This document shows positions 1-7,825 of a stretch of DNA of 24,705 nt, piece after piece; position 1 is the stretch's first letter; every line of letters starts with the position of its first letter. The stretch comes from Parabacteroides sp. GTDB taxonomy: Bacteria; Bacteroidota; Bacteroidia; Bacteroidales; Tannerellaceae. The DNA lies in assembly GCA_019411205.1 (NCBI GenBank), contig DXRF01000015.1, forward strand, positions 1 to 24,705. Reading direction: 5' to 3'. The position numbers and the translations under genes were made by a program. The notes below the pieces were generated by a model. It searched no databases, was not told the origin of the DNA, and saw only the letters and a list, made by a program, of their open reading frames with translations.

Positions 1-1618
1 CCTCTACCCTGTCCATGATACGGTTCCTCTTATTCCGGTAATAAACGCTCGGTGACAACCGGAAAGCAGAAGTTGCATACGAATAAGACAACTCAACCGA
101 ATGAATCATCTCGTCTTTCAAATCCGGATTACCTTTCCAGACATGTGTAGCGTCGCTACAGTCGGTAAACACATTCAGGTAACTGCCATAAGGTCTAATT
201 ACGCGTTGCACGTAGCTGAAAGCCAACTCCCCAGCTGTATCCGCCTGGTATCCCAACTTCAAACGGGGGAAGAGGTGAAAACGGGACGTACTCTTAACCA
301 TCGGGATCTTTCCAAACCCATCGTCAGTCTGATAACGCGTATCTATCTTTTGCCAGTTCAGTTCGCCTTGTACGCCGGCTTCGGCATAGAAGCTGCTCCA
401 CCTCTTTTCCAAAACAGTCAGCAACAAATTCGTACGGCGATTAAAGTTATATTCATTTTCCTTCTGTGGATCAGACTGCCACTCTCCGGCAGCCAACTTG
501 TTCCCGAAAGCATGGTAACTCTCATCCTTGAAACGTCCGATATATCCTACCCGCAAACACCAATCGCTGGCAAATAGTTTGCGGTAGACGGCAGACAAAT
601 AATAATTATTTTTGTCCTGATTGACATAATAGTTATCCTCGGCAATGATCTTGCCCGTTTCCGGCTTCTCGTTCTTATATTCGTTATCTTCGTCATACCC
701 GAAGTTATTATAATTGAACACGACGCTCAAGTGATCCTGAGGATTGTCGAAGGTATGGTTCCAACGTGCTTCAGCAGCATATGCCTCCTGACGCTGATCA
801 TTATAGCGATGGCGGAACATCACCGGTTGTAGGTTTCCATCCACCAACTTATTATTATGAATTTTCCCATAGCGGCCATAGTCCATCAGGCTGTACAGAC
901 CGTAGACCGTGATCAGATCATCAGCCGTCAAATCGTATCCGATACTCAAGTCTGCCAGATGCACATCAGGCCGGGCAGACGCATTATTGTTCATGACAGT
1001 CGTCCCGACCTTATTTGTCGTCGACTTGCTGAACGTACGTTTACGAAATTCGCGACGATAATTGTACTTTCCAACAATATGAAACTTACCCGGATGCAGA
1101 TTTAGGATCGCACCGGTATTATAACGTTCCTGAAATCCGGCTCCCACGGTCAAGACCAACGGCGAATCATCGGCCGTATAACCTACGGACGACAAGTTCA
1201 AAATTCCCGCATCCCCATCCGGAACCAGCTCGACAGAAGGGGTTGCCGTCATCGACACCCTGTTGAAGAACAACGCTGGAAGTTGAATCAGCATATCCCC
1301 GCTATATTCTTCCATCAACCCATAAGGCACTCCGTTTATCAACAAGCCGGGATTGTTGGAACCACGAAAGGTAATTCCTCCCTCGATATCCGTCACAACG
1401 GAAGGCAGCAGACGGAATACATCGGCTGTCGTCCCGTTCAAGCCACTCAGATTACTGTCCACCTGCAAGCGTTTCACTTCACCGCCAGTCAGGCCGCCAA
1501 AGCGCTTTCCCTGGATTTCGATACTCTGCAGCGAGACAGTTTTATCTACAGGAGTCTGTGAAAAAGCAGACAGATTCAGGCAGACAATCGCAGGAAGAAG
1601 TAATAGCGTTCGTTTCAT
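1..1618 (-). CDS. TonB-dependent outer-membrane receptor, partial (C-terminus off the left edge)
   Basis: An uninterrupted minus-strand frame runs from ATG at 1618 to the window edge, giving 539 residues with no stop. The N-terminus is a signal peptide (MKRTLLLLP, Ala/Leu-rich core, SAFSQ at the likely cleavage site). The mature protein goes directly into a TonB-dependent plug domain at about residues 28-135, recognisable from the run DVFRLLPSV, RGSNNPGLLINGVPYG and GDAGILNLSS. The rest alternates aromatic and polar residues (KYNYRREF, VFNYNNFGY, RLKLGYQAD) as expected for beta-barrel strands of the Bacteroidetes outer-membrane beta-barrel family, usually 700 or more residues. Such proteins import substrates across the outer membrane using TonB energy. 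The substrate cannot be told, and no SusD partner is visible. The carboxypeptidase-like N-terminal domain common in this phylum appears absent. It begins 34 bp beyond the terminator of the gene at 1705-1935, so it probably has its own promoter, which I could not identify firmly. Confidence 0.85.
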   Translation of the reverse strand, partial: MKRTLLLLPAIVCLNLSAFSQTPVDKTVSLQSIEIQGKRFGGLTGGEVKRLQVDSNLSGLNGTTADVFRLLPSVVTDIEGGITFRGSNNPGLLINGVPYGLMEEYSGDMLIQLPALFFNRVSMTATPSVELVPDGDAGILNLSSVGYTADDSPLVLTVGAGFQERYNTGAILNLHPGKFHIVGKYNYRREFRKRTFSKSTTNKVGTTVMNNNASARPDVHLADLSIGYDLTADDLITVYGLYSLMDYGRYGKIHNNKLVDGNLQPVMFRHRYNDQRQEAYAAEARWNHTFDNPQDHLSVVFNYNNFGYDEDNEYKNEKPETGKIIAEDNYYVNQDKNNYYLSAVYRKLFASDWCLRVGYIGRFKDESYHAFGNKLAAGEWQSDPQKENEYNFNRRTNLLLTVLEKRWSSFYAEAGVQGELNWQKIDTRYQTDDGFGKIPMVKSTSRFHLFPRLKLGYQADTAGELAFSYVQRVIRPYGSYLNVFTDCSDATHVWKGNPDLKDEMIHSVELSYSYATSAFRLSPSVYYRNKRNRIMDRVE

Positions 1619-1640
1619 ATATATAAAGTACATTAGGTTT

Positions 1641-1678
1641 AAAAACAAAAAAGTCTGTATGTTACACGCATACAGACT
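1641..1678 (-). terminator. Rho-independent terminator of the small acidic lipoprotein gene
   Basis: Perfect 10-bp inverted repeat, 1652-1661 with 1669-1678, and a 7-nt loop. Read on the minus strand it is followed by a T-rich tract (complement of the A-rich stretch 1641-1651). It lies 26 bp after the stop codon of the lipoprotein gene and separates it from the TonB-dependent receptor. Confidence 0.85.
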
Positions 1679-1704
1679 GTCCTCATCACTGATTGCCGAA
1701 AGGA

Positions 1705-1935
1705 TTATTCAGCAGGAGCTGCTTCTGTTTCAACAGCAGGAGCTTCAACAACAGTTGAATCGCCTTCAGCAACCGTTGCTTCTTCTTTTGTAGCTTCTTC
1801 AGCAGGAGCAACAACTTCTTCCACTGTAGTTTCTGTTTCAGTTTCTGCAACTTCAGTGTTCTCTGCTGATTTGTTGCCACAAGATACGAATGATACAGCT
1901 GCGATAACGGCAGCAAATGCAACTAACTTTTTCAT
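1705..1935 (-). CDS. Small, strongly acidic, low-complexity lipoprotein (76 aa), function unknown
   Basis: Begins with a lipoprotein signal: MKK, an Ala/Val-rich core and the lipobox-like FVSC, making Cys19 the predicted lipidated residue. The mature 58 residues are almost entirely Glu, Thr, Ala and Val, with about 17 acidic against 2 lysine residues, so it is probably disordered. I recognise no domain. ATG at 1935 is preferred over an in-frame upstream ATG (1989), because only the former places the signal peptide at the N-terminus and lies downstream of the promoter element at 1987-1994. The gene is monocistronic: own promoter upstream and a strong hairpin terminator downstream, the layout of a small, well-expressed envelope protein. 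Other reading frames over this stretch look open only because the sequence is a GAA/GCA/ACA repeat-like composition. Confidence 0.75.
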   Translation of the reverse strand: MKKLVAFAAVIAAVSFVSCGNKSAENTEVAETETETTVEEVVAPAEEATKEEATVAEGDSTVVEAPAVETEAAPAE

Positions 1936-1986
1936 TTTGTTTTTTAATTTAAACGGTCTATAATATCTTTTTGTCTTAAAACGATG

Positions 1987-2023
1987 CAAATGTATATATT
2001 AATCAAATATGTTGTACAACATA
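1987..2023 (-). promoter_or_regulatory. Bacteroidetes-type promoter with overlapping 16-bp palindrome
   Basis: On the minus strand a perfect -7 element TACATTTG lies at 1987-1994. A GTTG resembling the -33 element lies 22 nt upstream (2017-2020). That GTTG is inside a perfect 16-bp palindrome, TATGTTGTACAACATA (2008-2023), which could be a dimeric repressor or activator site. It sits about 50 nt upstream of the acidic lipoprotein start. The -7 match is direct; the operator role is inference. Confidence 0.6.
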
Positions 2024-2091
2024 GTATTCTTTTTTTCAAAATATTTCCCACACAAGCATCAACAAACTGATTTATAGACTGAATAAATTAA

Positions 2092-3756
2092 TCAATAGTT
2101 GCTATACAAGTAACGCTTAATGCTTTTCTTTGGCGTCTTTTCGAACTCTGTCGGATACAAATGCAGGGCGGATACAGCTTCATAAGGTGCTAAAAGTTTG
2201 TTAAGTTCGATCCGATTCTGCTCCATGATGATCGGAAGGTCTTCGTGCGAGATTCCCGTGCTGTCCACCGTATCGTAATCCGGATAAACAAGCCCCACCA
2301 GTTTACCGTTCTTTTCGATTATGATGCTTTCCATTACGAACGGCAGATTATTCAACTTCGATTCGATCTCTTCCGGATAAATATTCTGTCCGCTCGCTCC
2401 CAAAATCATCGTCTTGCTGCGACCACGGATATAAATACGGTTATCAGCGTCAATCGTCCCTAAGTCACCCGTGCGCAACCAACCATCCTCGGTAAAAACT
2501 TTGGAAGTCGCTTCCTCGTTCTTATAATAACCTTTCATCACATTTTCGCCGCTCACCTGAATTTCACCAACCTTATTATAGGGGTCTTCCGAGTCGATAC
2601 GCACCTTCATGATGCCCTTCAATATTTGGCCGCATGATCCGGGTACATATTCGTCGTTATGGTCATAGCTGATCAGCGGTCCGCATTCCGTCATACCGTA
2701 ACCGATCGTGAACGGAAATTTGATCTTATAAAGAAAGTTCGTCACCTCTTCATTCATGGCAGCCCCTCCCACGATCACTTCACGGAAACGTCCTCCGAAA
2801 GCATCGACCAGTTTCTTCCGTATCTGTGCATAGATACGGAAATCCAGCAACGGGATATTCAATGCCACCTTCATAGTCGTCTTGCTGAGCTGCGGCAGGA
2901 TCATTTTCTTGTAAATCTTCTCCAGAATCAACGGAACCGTCAGGATCAGATTAGGTTTCACCTCCTCGAAGGCTTTCAACAGGATTTTGGGAGAAGGAAC
3001 CTTACCCAGCAAGTAAACATGCGCCCCGACAGCCATCGGTACCAAGAAATTGAACGCACAGCTATAAGCATGTGCCAACGGCAGGAAACAGAGTTCGCGT
3101 TCCCCCCTGTATAATACGCCAAGCCCGATGCCGTACATCACATTCCCCGCCAGGTTGTTTCCGGTAAGCATAACCCCTTTGCTAAAGCCGGTCGTGCCGG
3201 AAGTATAGTTCAACAAGACCACTTTGTCATTGTCCAATTCCGCATATTTGATGTCGTCCTTGCCGAAACCGTCCGGGTATTTCTCTTCCATCTTCTCGTC
3301 CATCCCCTTCAACAGCTTCTGGATACTTTCGCCATCGCGCTGATGCAGACAGCGGAAATCGGACAGTGAAAAGACACCACGCACATCCTCGATCATTTCT
3401 TCTTCCAACGTATCCCAGATACGGTCGCTGACAAAAAGGAAAACCGACTCGGAATGATTAATAATATGATGCACATCGTTCGGACTGAAGTCCTGCAGGA
3501 TAGGTACTATAATCGCTCCGTACGTCACAGCGGCCATATAGACAATGCACCAACGGGCACTGTCTTTTCCAATCAGAGCAATCTTATCTCCCCGCCGTAT
3601 CTGGCATTCTTCAAATAGGATGTGGATACGGGCAATCTCTTTTGCCACATCGGCGAAAGAAAAAGTCGTCCCTTTGCTGTAATCCGTCAGGGCAGGCAGT
3701 TCCCAGTTTTTCTTGAAACTTTCCTCATATATTTTGATAAAATTCTCTTGTATCAT
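2092..3756 (-). CDS. AMP-forming long-chain acyl-CoA ligase (554 aa)
   Basis: Member of the ANL adenylating superfamily. It activates a carboxylic acid, probably a fatty acid, to acyl-AMP and then to acyl-CoA in the cytoplasm. Visible core motifs are the P-loop YTSGTTGFSKG (184-194), YGMTE (353-357), GDLG (430-433), the hinge region ASGQNIYPEEIE (454-465) and C-terminal lysines in KTPKKSIK (540-547) that include the usual catalytic Lys. Length fits the family. ATG at 3756 is chosen over an in-frame ATG at 3924: the extra 56 residues are hydrophobic, unlike the family, and lie upstream of the promoter at 3782-3812. It stands alone, with divergent genes upstream and the separately transcribed acidic lipoprotein gene downstream. 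The exact substrate (fatty acid, aryl or bile acid) cannot be told from sequence alone. Confidence 0.88.
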   Translation of the reverse strand: MIQENFIKIYEESFKKNWELPALTDYSKGTTFSFADVAKEIARIHILFEECQIRRGDKIALIGKDSARWCIVYMAAVTYGAIIVPILQDFSPNDVHHIINHSESVFLFVSDRIWDTLEEEMIEDVRGVFSLSDFRCLHQRDGESIQKLLKGMDEKMEEKYPDGFGKDDIKYAELDNDKVVLLNYTSGTTGFSKGVMLTGNNLAGNVMYGIGLGVLYRGERELCFLPLAHAYSCAFNFLVPMAVGAHVYLLGKVPSPKILLKAFEEVKPNLILTVPLILEKIYKKMILPQLSKTTMKVALNIPLLDFRIYAQIRKKLVDAFGGRFREVIVGGAAMNEEVTNFLYKIKFPFTIGYGMTECGPLISYDHNDEYVPGSCGQILKGIMKVRIDSEDPYNKVGEIQVSGENVMKGYYKNEEATSKVFTEDGWLRTGDLGTIDADNRIYIRGRSKTMILGASGQNIYPEEIESKLNNLPFVMESIIIEKNGKLVGLVYPDYDTVDSTGISHEDLPIIMEQNRIELNKLLAPYEAVSALHLYPTEFEKTPKKSIKRYLYSNY

Positions 3757-3781
3757 ATTGCACACTGTATTATAATTTGCG

Positions 3782-3812
3782 CAAAAATACAGACTATCCG
3801 ACAAATACACAA
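3782..3812 (-). promoter_or_regulatory. Promoter of the acyl-CoA ligase gene
   Basis: Minus-strand -7 element TATTTTTG at 3782-3789 (fits TAnnTTTG), and TTG at 3810-3812 separated by 20 nt. It places transcription start roughly 20 nt before ATG 3756 and therefore decides that start codon. Confidence 0.6.
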
Positions 3813-3896
3813 CAGATAGCCAGAGTTTAACCCTTACAACAAAATATAAGGAACAATGCATCCCCGCTACAAGAAAACCAATAAAAAAGATAAGAG

Positions 3897-3966
3897 TGCC
3901 TACTAATTCTATAATCAGTGTCAATGACTATGTAATCGCTGCCACCGATTACAAAATTAGTAGGCA
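3897..3966. repeat. Nested inverted repeats in the divergent intergenic region
   Basis: Outer perfect 12-bp arms at 3897-3908 and 3955-3966 (TGCCTACTAATT and its complement) enclose a second perfect 7-bp inverted repeat, 3932-3938 with 3946-3952 (GTAATCG / CGATTAC, 7-nt loop). There is no T-tract on either side, so a terminator role is unlikely. It could be an operator, a small structured RNA, or a remnant of a short palindromic element. Confidence 0.7.
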
Positions 3967-4123
3967 TTTAAGAAAGAATTATTCGGAACGAAAAAGGGAT
4001 TTCTCTCCATAGAAGTAAGAAATTGTTGTTGCCGAATTGGGTGTGGTTGTCCTGAAATGATAATCTATAACTCCCAAATAAACAAAATTTTCCCTATCTT
4101 TCGTCGGTCTAATAATATGATAT

Positions 4124-5203
4124 ATGAACAAATGGATACTGCTACTATGCGGAGTATTGGCTGGTTGCCAGCACTCTCATAAACAAAAGACAGACGATGC
4201 GGTCTGCCAAACAATCAATATAGCCCCCGTTTTCGATAGAGAGCCGACCGAAATAAAACTGGACGAATGGGCGGAAAACGTACGTTTCATCCCGTTGGAA
4301 ACAACAGACTCCGTATTACTGACCGGATACATTCCGCAGATTGTCTATCACCAGGACAAGCTGGTTGTCTTCAACAACGATAAAATATACCTGTTCAACC
4401 CAGAAGGAAAATTTATCCGGATAATCGGTACTAAAGGTGAAGGGCCGGAAGAATACCTATCCGCTGGCAATCCGAAGATAACCCCGGAAGGCATCCGTAT
4501 CGACGACAGCGGCAAATGGCTCAAAACATACGGTTGGGACGGCAAATGGAAACAGACAACAACCGTCCCCTCCCATAAAAATATCAGAGAAGTGCTTTCC
4601 CTACCCGACGGGCGCAATATCGGATATGTCCAGAATATCTCAGGCAAAGAGCCGATACGGATGTACTTGTTCCGCGACTCGGCCGTACTGGACTCGATCG
4701 CATACACCCGGAACTTCGAGCCGGGAGAAATCACGATAGTGTTCTACAACGAATGCAAAGTTTTCTCTACCTCGACCGGCAACTATGTGAAGGAAATGTT
4801 CAACGACACGATTTTCCTGATCACAAAAGAGAACACGCTTATCCCACGCTGGGTAGTAGATGCAGGAAAATACAAGCTGGAAGAGGTTGGACGCTACCGA
4901 TTACAAGACCCGCACAACAGCCTGTTTAAGGAAAAAAATGCGGCACAGATCAATGTCGTAGGAAACAGCAAAGGCAAATTGTATCTAACAGCCAACCTAA
5001 ATGGCAACTCTTATCTGATCAGCTACGATGATAAAGAGGGAAAAGTGGAAAGTGTCAAGTTACTTTATCCCGGACATGATTTCGATTTTAAAGAAGGGAA
5101 CACGTTCGTCCCCCGTTTTACATCCGAAGACGGTCGTTATCTGATAGGCTATGAAGTACAAGAGAACGATGAGAATCCGGTCATTATCCTGGCTGAACGT
5201 TAA
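4124..5203 (+). CDS. 6-bladed beta-propeller lipoprotein (359 aa)
   Basis: Starts with a lipoprotein signal peptide (MNKWILLLCG) and lipobox LAGC at residues 12-15, so Cys15 is the predicted anchor and the protein is envelope-bound. The mature part resembles the 6-bladed beta-propeller lipoprotein family common in Bacteroidales: ENVRFIPLETTDSVLL near the N-terminus, then blade-like units such as DKIYLFNPEGKFIRIIG and GKGEGPEEY-type turns (here TKGEGPEEY, residues 104-112). These proteins have no established enzymatic role; the fold suggests binding of a protein, peptide or ligand. Only 12 bp separate its stop from the start of the acyloxyacyl hydrolase-like gene, so the two are probably one transcript, which suggests a joint role at the outer membrane. 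Confidence 0.75.
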   Translation: MNKWILLLCGVLAGCQHSHKQKTDDAVCQTINIAPVFDREPTEIKLDEWAENVRFIPLETTDSVLLTGYIPQIVYHQDKLVVFNNDKIYLFNPEGKFIRIIGTKGEGPEEYLSAGNPKITPEGIRIDDSGKWLKTYGWDGKWKQTTTVPSHKNIREVLSLPDGRNIGYVQNISGKEPIRMYLFRDSAVLDSIAYTRNFEPGEITIVFYNECKVFSTSTGNYVKEMFNDTIFLITKENTLIPRWVVDAGKYKLEEVGRYRLQDPHNSLFKEKNAAQINVVGNSKGKLYLTANLNGNSYLISYDDKEGKVESVKLLYPGHDFDFKEGNTFVPRFTSEDGRYLIGYEVQENDENPVIILAER

Positions 5204-5215
5204 GCAATCAACAGT

Positions 5216-6418
5216 ATGAACTTGAAAGTATTCATAATAACAGGGATGTGTATACTGAGATGCACCCCTATATGTGCACAAGAGACAGGGACGAACGACA
5301 CCGTCTCCCGCCATCCGCTTACTCACGAGGTTGGTATCGACTTCCGTCCCGTCTATCTCCTCCCCACCAATGAGTTCTTTGCGGGCGAGAACGCATTGCT
5401 ACAACCCTTGCGTAAGTCTGTGTCGGCCCACCTAAAATACTCTTTCCGGTTTCATCCCGATTCGCGCTACGGAAAATTATACCCGCACACGTACCAGGGA
5501 ATCGGTGTTTCATACCATTCTTTCTTTGACAAGGCCGAGATCGGGACTCCGGTCTCAGTCTATGCCTTCCAGGGAGCACGCATAGCCCGACTCTCCTCCC
5601 GCCTGTCATTAGATTACGAATGGAACTTCGGTGCCTCCTTCGGATGGGAAAAATACCATCCGGAAACCAACGCCTACAATTATGTCGTGGGGTCGAAGAT
5701 AAATGCTTATATCAATTTGGGATTCCTACTGAACTGGCAACTGGCGGCAGGATGGCAACTGACGGCAGGCGTCGACCTGAGCCATTTTTCCAACGGAAAC
5801 ACCCAGTACCCCAATGCAGGCGTCAATACTGTTGGGGGCAGGATAGGCTTAGTACATACCTTCGGAGAAAATGCCGGAACGGTGATGTCCGACAGGCTGA
5901 CCACCCAGCGCATCAAACCGCACATCAGCTATGACATCATCCTGTACGGCGCTTCGAAACGGAAAGGAGTGATCAAACCCGATGAATCCTACCTAGCTCC
6001 CGGTTCGTTCGGCGTATTGGGATTCAATTTCAATCCCATGTACAATTTCCATAAATATTTCCGTGCCGGGGCATCGCTCGACGTGCAATATGACGAAAGT
6101 GCCAATATCAAGGAACACGAAGCCGACAACGGCAACCAGGCCGAACACCAATTTTACCGTCCGCCATTCAAGGAACAGCTGGCAATCGGACTATCCGTAC
6201 GAGGCGAACTGGTCATGCCGATCTTCACGATCAATGTAGGTATAGGCTACAACGTTTACCACAAATGCACCGACACACAAGGGATGTATCAAATCCTAGC
6301 ACTGAAAACATCCGTCACGCGCAACCTGTTCCTGCACGTAGGATACCAGTTGAGCAAATTCAAAGACCCCAACAACCTGATGTTAGGAATAGGTTACCGG
6401 TTCCACAATAAACGATAA
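5216..6418 (+). CDS. PagL-like acyloxyacyl hydrolase / lipid A 3-O-deacylase family outer-membrane protein (400 aa)
   Basis: Predicted signal peptide (MNLKVFIITG, ending near CAQE at 20-23) followed by an outer-membrane beta-barrel-like sequence. The decisive segment is DLSHFSNGNTQYPNAGVN (187-204). His190 and Ser192 in HFSNG match the His-x-Ser catalytic pair of the PagL / acyloxyacyl hydrolase family, and the PNAGVN that follows is also family-like. PagL enzymes remove the 3-O-linked acyl chain of lipid A in the outer membrane. The protein is about twice the length of Pseudomonas PagL, consistent with longer Bacteroidetes members. The C-terminus ends in a barrel-like strand (LMLGIGYRFHNKR). 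It is probably co-transcribed with the beta-propeller gene. True lipid A activity is inference; it might act on other acyl esters. Confidence 0.75.
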   Translation: MNLKVFIITGMCILRCTPICAQETGTNDTVSRHPLTHEVGIDFRPVYLLPTNEFFAGENALLQPLRKSVSAHLKYSFRFHPDSRYGKLYPHTYQGIGVSYHSFFDKAEIGTPVSVYAFQGARIARLSSRLSLDYEWNFGASFGWEKYHPETNAYNYVVGSKINAYINLGFLLNWQLAAGWQLTAGVDLSHFSNGNTQYPNAGVNTVGGRIGLVHTFGENAGTVMSDRLTTQRIKPHISYDIILYGASKRKGVIKPDESYLAPGSFGVLGFNFNPMYNFHKYFRAGASLDVQYDESANIKEHEADNGNQAEHQFYRPPFKEQLAIGLSVRGELVMPIFTINVGIGYNVYHKCTDTQGMYQILALKTSVTRNLFLHVGYQLSKFKDPNNLMLGIGYRFHNKR

Positions 6419-6445
6419 GAATATACTATGTCCAAACATTTTCGC

Positions 6446-6453
6446 TAAATTTG
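6446..6453 (+). promoter_or_regulatory. -7 promoter element before mtaB
   Basis: TAAATTTG matches TAnnTTTG exactly and lies 18 nt before ATG 6472. No clear -33 element is seen. It suggests mtaB can be transcribed independently of the two-gene unit upstream. Confidence 0.45.
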
Positions 6454-6471
6454 CGCGATAATTAAAAGACA

Positions 6472-7791
6472 ATGATTGATAAGACTGTTTTTGAGAATAA
6501 GATAGCCGCATACTACACTTTAGGATGCAAGCTGAATTTTGCCGAAACTTCGACCATAGGGAAAGTCCTTGCCGAACAGGGCGTACGTAAAGCACGTCCG
6601 GGTGAAAAGGCTGATATTTGCGTTGTCAACACCTGCTCTGTGACAGAGCTTGCCGACAAGAAATGCCGCCAGGCAATCCGCCGGATCGGCAAACAGCATC
6701 CGGGGGCATTCATCGTCGTGACCGGTTGCTACGCCCAGTTAAAGCCGGAAGAGGTTTCCCGTATCGAAGGAGTCGACCTTGTCTTGGGAGCCGAGCAGAA
6801 GCTGGATTTGTTAATGTATCTGGACGATCTGAAAAAGAAAGAAGAGGGAGGCTCCATTATCGCTTCCCAAACGAAAGACATCCGCACCTTCTCCCCCTCC
6901 TGCTCAGCAGACGACCGTACGCGCCATTTCCTGAAAGTACAGGACGGATGCGATTATTTCTGTTCCTACTGCACGATCCCCTTTGCCCGCGGACGCAGCC
7001 GCAACGGGACGATTGCCAGCATGGTGAAACAGGCCGAAGAGGTCGCCGCAAGCGGGGGAAAAGAGATCGTTCTGACCGGTGTCAATATCGGCGACTTCGG
7101 GAAGAGCACCGGAGAAACGTTTATCGACCTGATCCGGGCGCTCGACGAGGTAGAAGGGATCGTACGCTACCGCATCTCCTCCATCGAACCGAATCTAATA
7201 ACGGACGAGGCAATCGACTTCGTGGCAGGTAGCAAACGTTTCGCTCCCCATTTCCATATTCCGTTACAAAGCGGAAGCGACGATGTACTGAAGTTGATGC
7301 GCCGCCGTTACGACACGGCCCTGTTCCGGCATAAGATCGAAAAGATCAAGGAGGTCATACCACACGCCTTTATCGGTGTTGATGTGATCGTCGGTACGCG
7401 GGGCGAAACGGATACCTATTTCGAAAATGCCCGTACCTTTATCGAAAGCCTGGACATCAGCCAGTTGCATGTATTCAGCTATTCGGAACGGCCGGGCACA
7501 CAGGCACTCAAGATCGATCACATCGTCGACCCAAAGACCAAGCATGCGCGCAGCCAGCAATTATTGGACATATCCGACCGCAAGTTCCATGCATTCTACG
7601 AAGCCCATATCGGCCAAAAGGCGAATGTCTTGTTTGAACAAACACGCAAAGGGGGCATGATGCACGGATTCACCGAAAATTACATAAAGGTGGAGATTCC
7701 TTACGACGGTTCACTGGTAAACGAAACCCGGCAGGTCACGTTAGGAGATTGGAACGAGGAGAAAACGGCATTACATATTTATGATTTATGA
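6472..7791 (+). CDS. mtaB: tRNA t6A37 methylthiotransferase MtaB (439 aa)
   Basis: Radical-SAM methylthiotransferase. It converts N6-threonylcarbamoyl-A37 of tRNAs reading ANN codons to the 2-methylthio form. The N-terminal cluster-binding cysteines are in TLGCKLN (Cys19), NTCSVT (Cys55) and TGCYAQ (Cys86). The radical-SAM motif is CDYFCSYC (Cys160, 164, 167). The central LTGVNIG and HIPLQSGSD motifs are also typical, and a C-terminal TRAM-like region follows. TLGCKLN and the length favour MtaB over MiaB or RimO. The last codons GAT TTA TGA lie inside a dispersed AT-rich repeat that continues into the intergenic gap. It precedes the LpxL-like gene by 34 bp. Confidence 0.92.
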   Translation: MIDKTVFENKIAAYYTLGCKLNFAETSTIGKVLAEQGVRKARPGEKADICVVNTCSVTELADKKCRQAIRRIGKQHPGAFIVVTGCYAQLKPEEVSRIEGVDLVLGAEQKLDLLMYLDDLKKKEEGGSIIASQTKDIRTFSPSCSADDRTRHFLKVQDGCDYFCSYCTIPFARGRSRNGTIASMVKQAEEVAASGGKEIVLTGVNIGDFGKSTGETFIDLIRALDEVEGIVRYRISSIEPNLITDEAIDFVAGSKRFAPHFHIPLQSGSDDVLKLMRRRYDTALFRHKIEKIKEVIPHAFIGVDVIVGTRGETDTYFENARTFIESLDISQLHVFSYSERPGTQALKIDHIVDPKTKHARSQQLLDISDRKFHAFYEAHIGQKANVLFEQTRKGGMMHGFTENYIKVEIPYDGSLVNETRQVTLGDWNEEKTALHIYDL

Positions 7792-7814
7792 ACAGCACAT
7801 AAATCTAAAATCAT
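7777..7814. repeat. Degenerate AT-rich inverted repeat (family A) at the mtaB stop
   Basis: The left arm ATTTATGATTTATG (7777-7790) contains the mtaB stop codon. ATTTATG 7784-7790 pairs with CATAAAT 7798-7804 across a 7-nt loop, and ATGATTT 7781-7787 has a complement AAATCAT at 7808-7814. It is related to the repeats at 14352-14398 and 17091-17167. Confidence 0.65.
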
Positions 7815-7825
7815 CATTCATCATC

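Larger units (their letters stand above)
3757..4123. other. Divergent intergenic region (367 bp)
   Basis: Separates the acyl-CoA ligase (minus) from the beta-propeller lipoprotein (plus). It holds the ligase promoter (3782-3812) and a nested inverted repeat (3897-3966). A weak -7 candidate, TATCTTTC at 4095-4102, lies before ATG 4124, but I see no -33 partner. No additional coding frame with a plausible start and composition was found. Confidence 0.6.

Noticed and set aside
1353..1922. Open frames rich in Gln/Leu or Lys/Leu over the acidic lipoprotein region and start of the receptor
   Set aside because: Shadows of low-complexity GAA/GCA codons and of the receptor frame; no signal peptide, promoter or family match.
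3757..3924. Hydrophobic 56-residue in-frame extension of the acyl-CoA ligase starting at ATG 3924
   Set aside because: It lies upstream of a good promoter (3782-3812), starts inside the nested inverted repeat and is unlike the family N-terminus.
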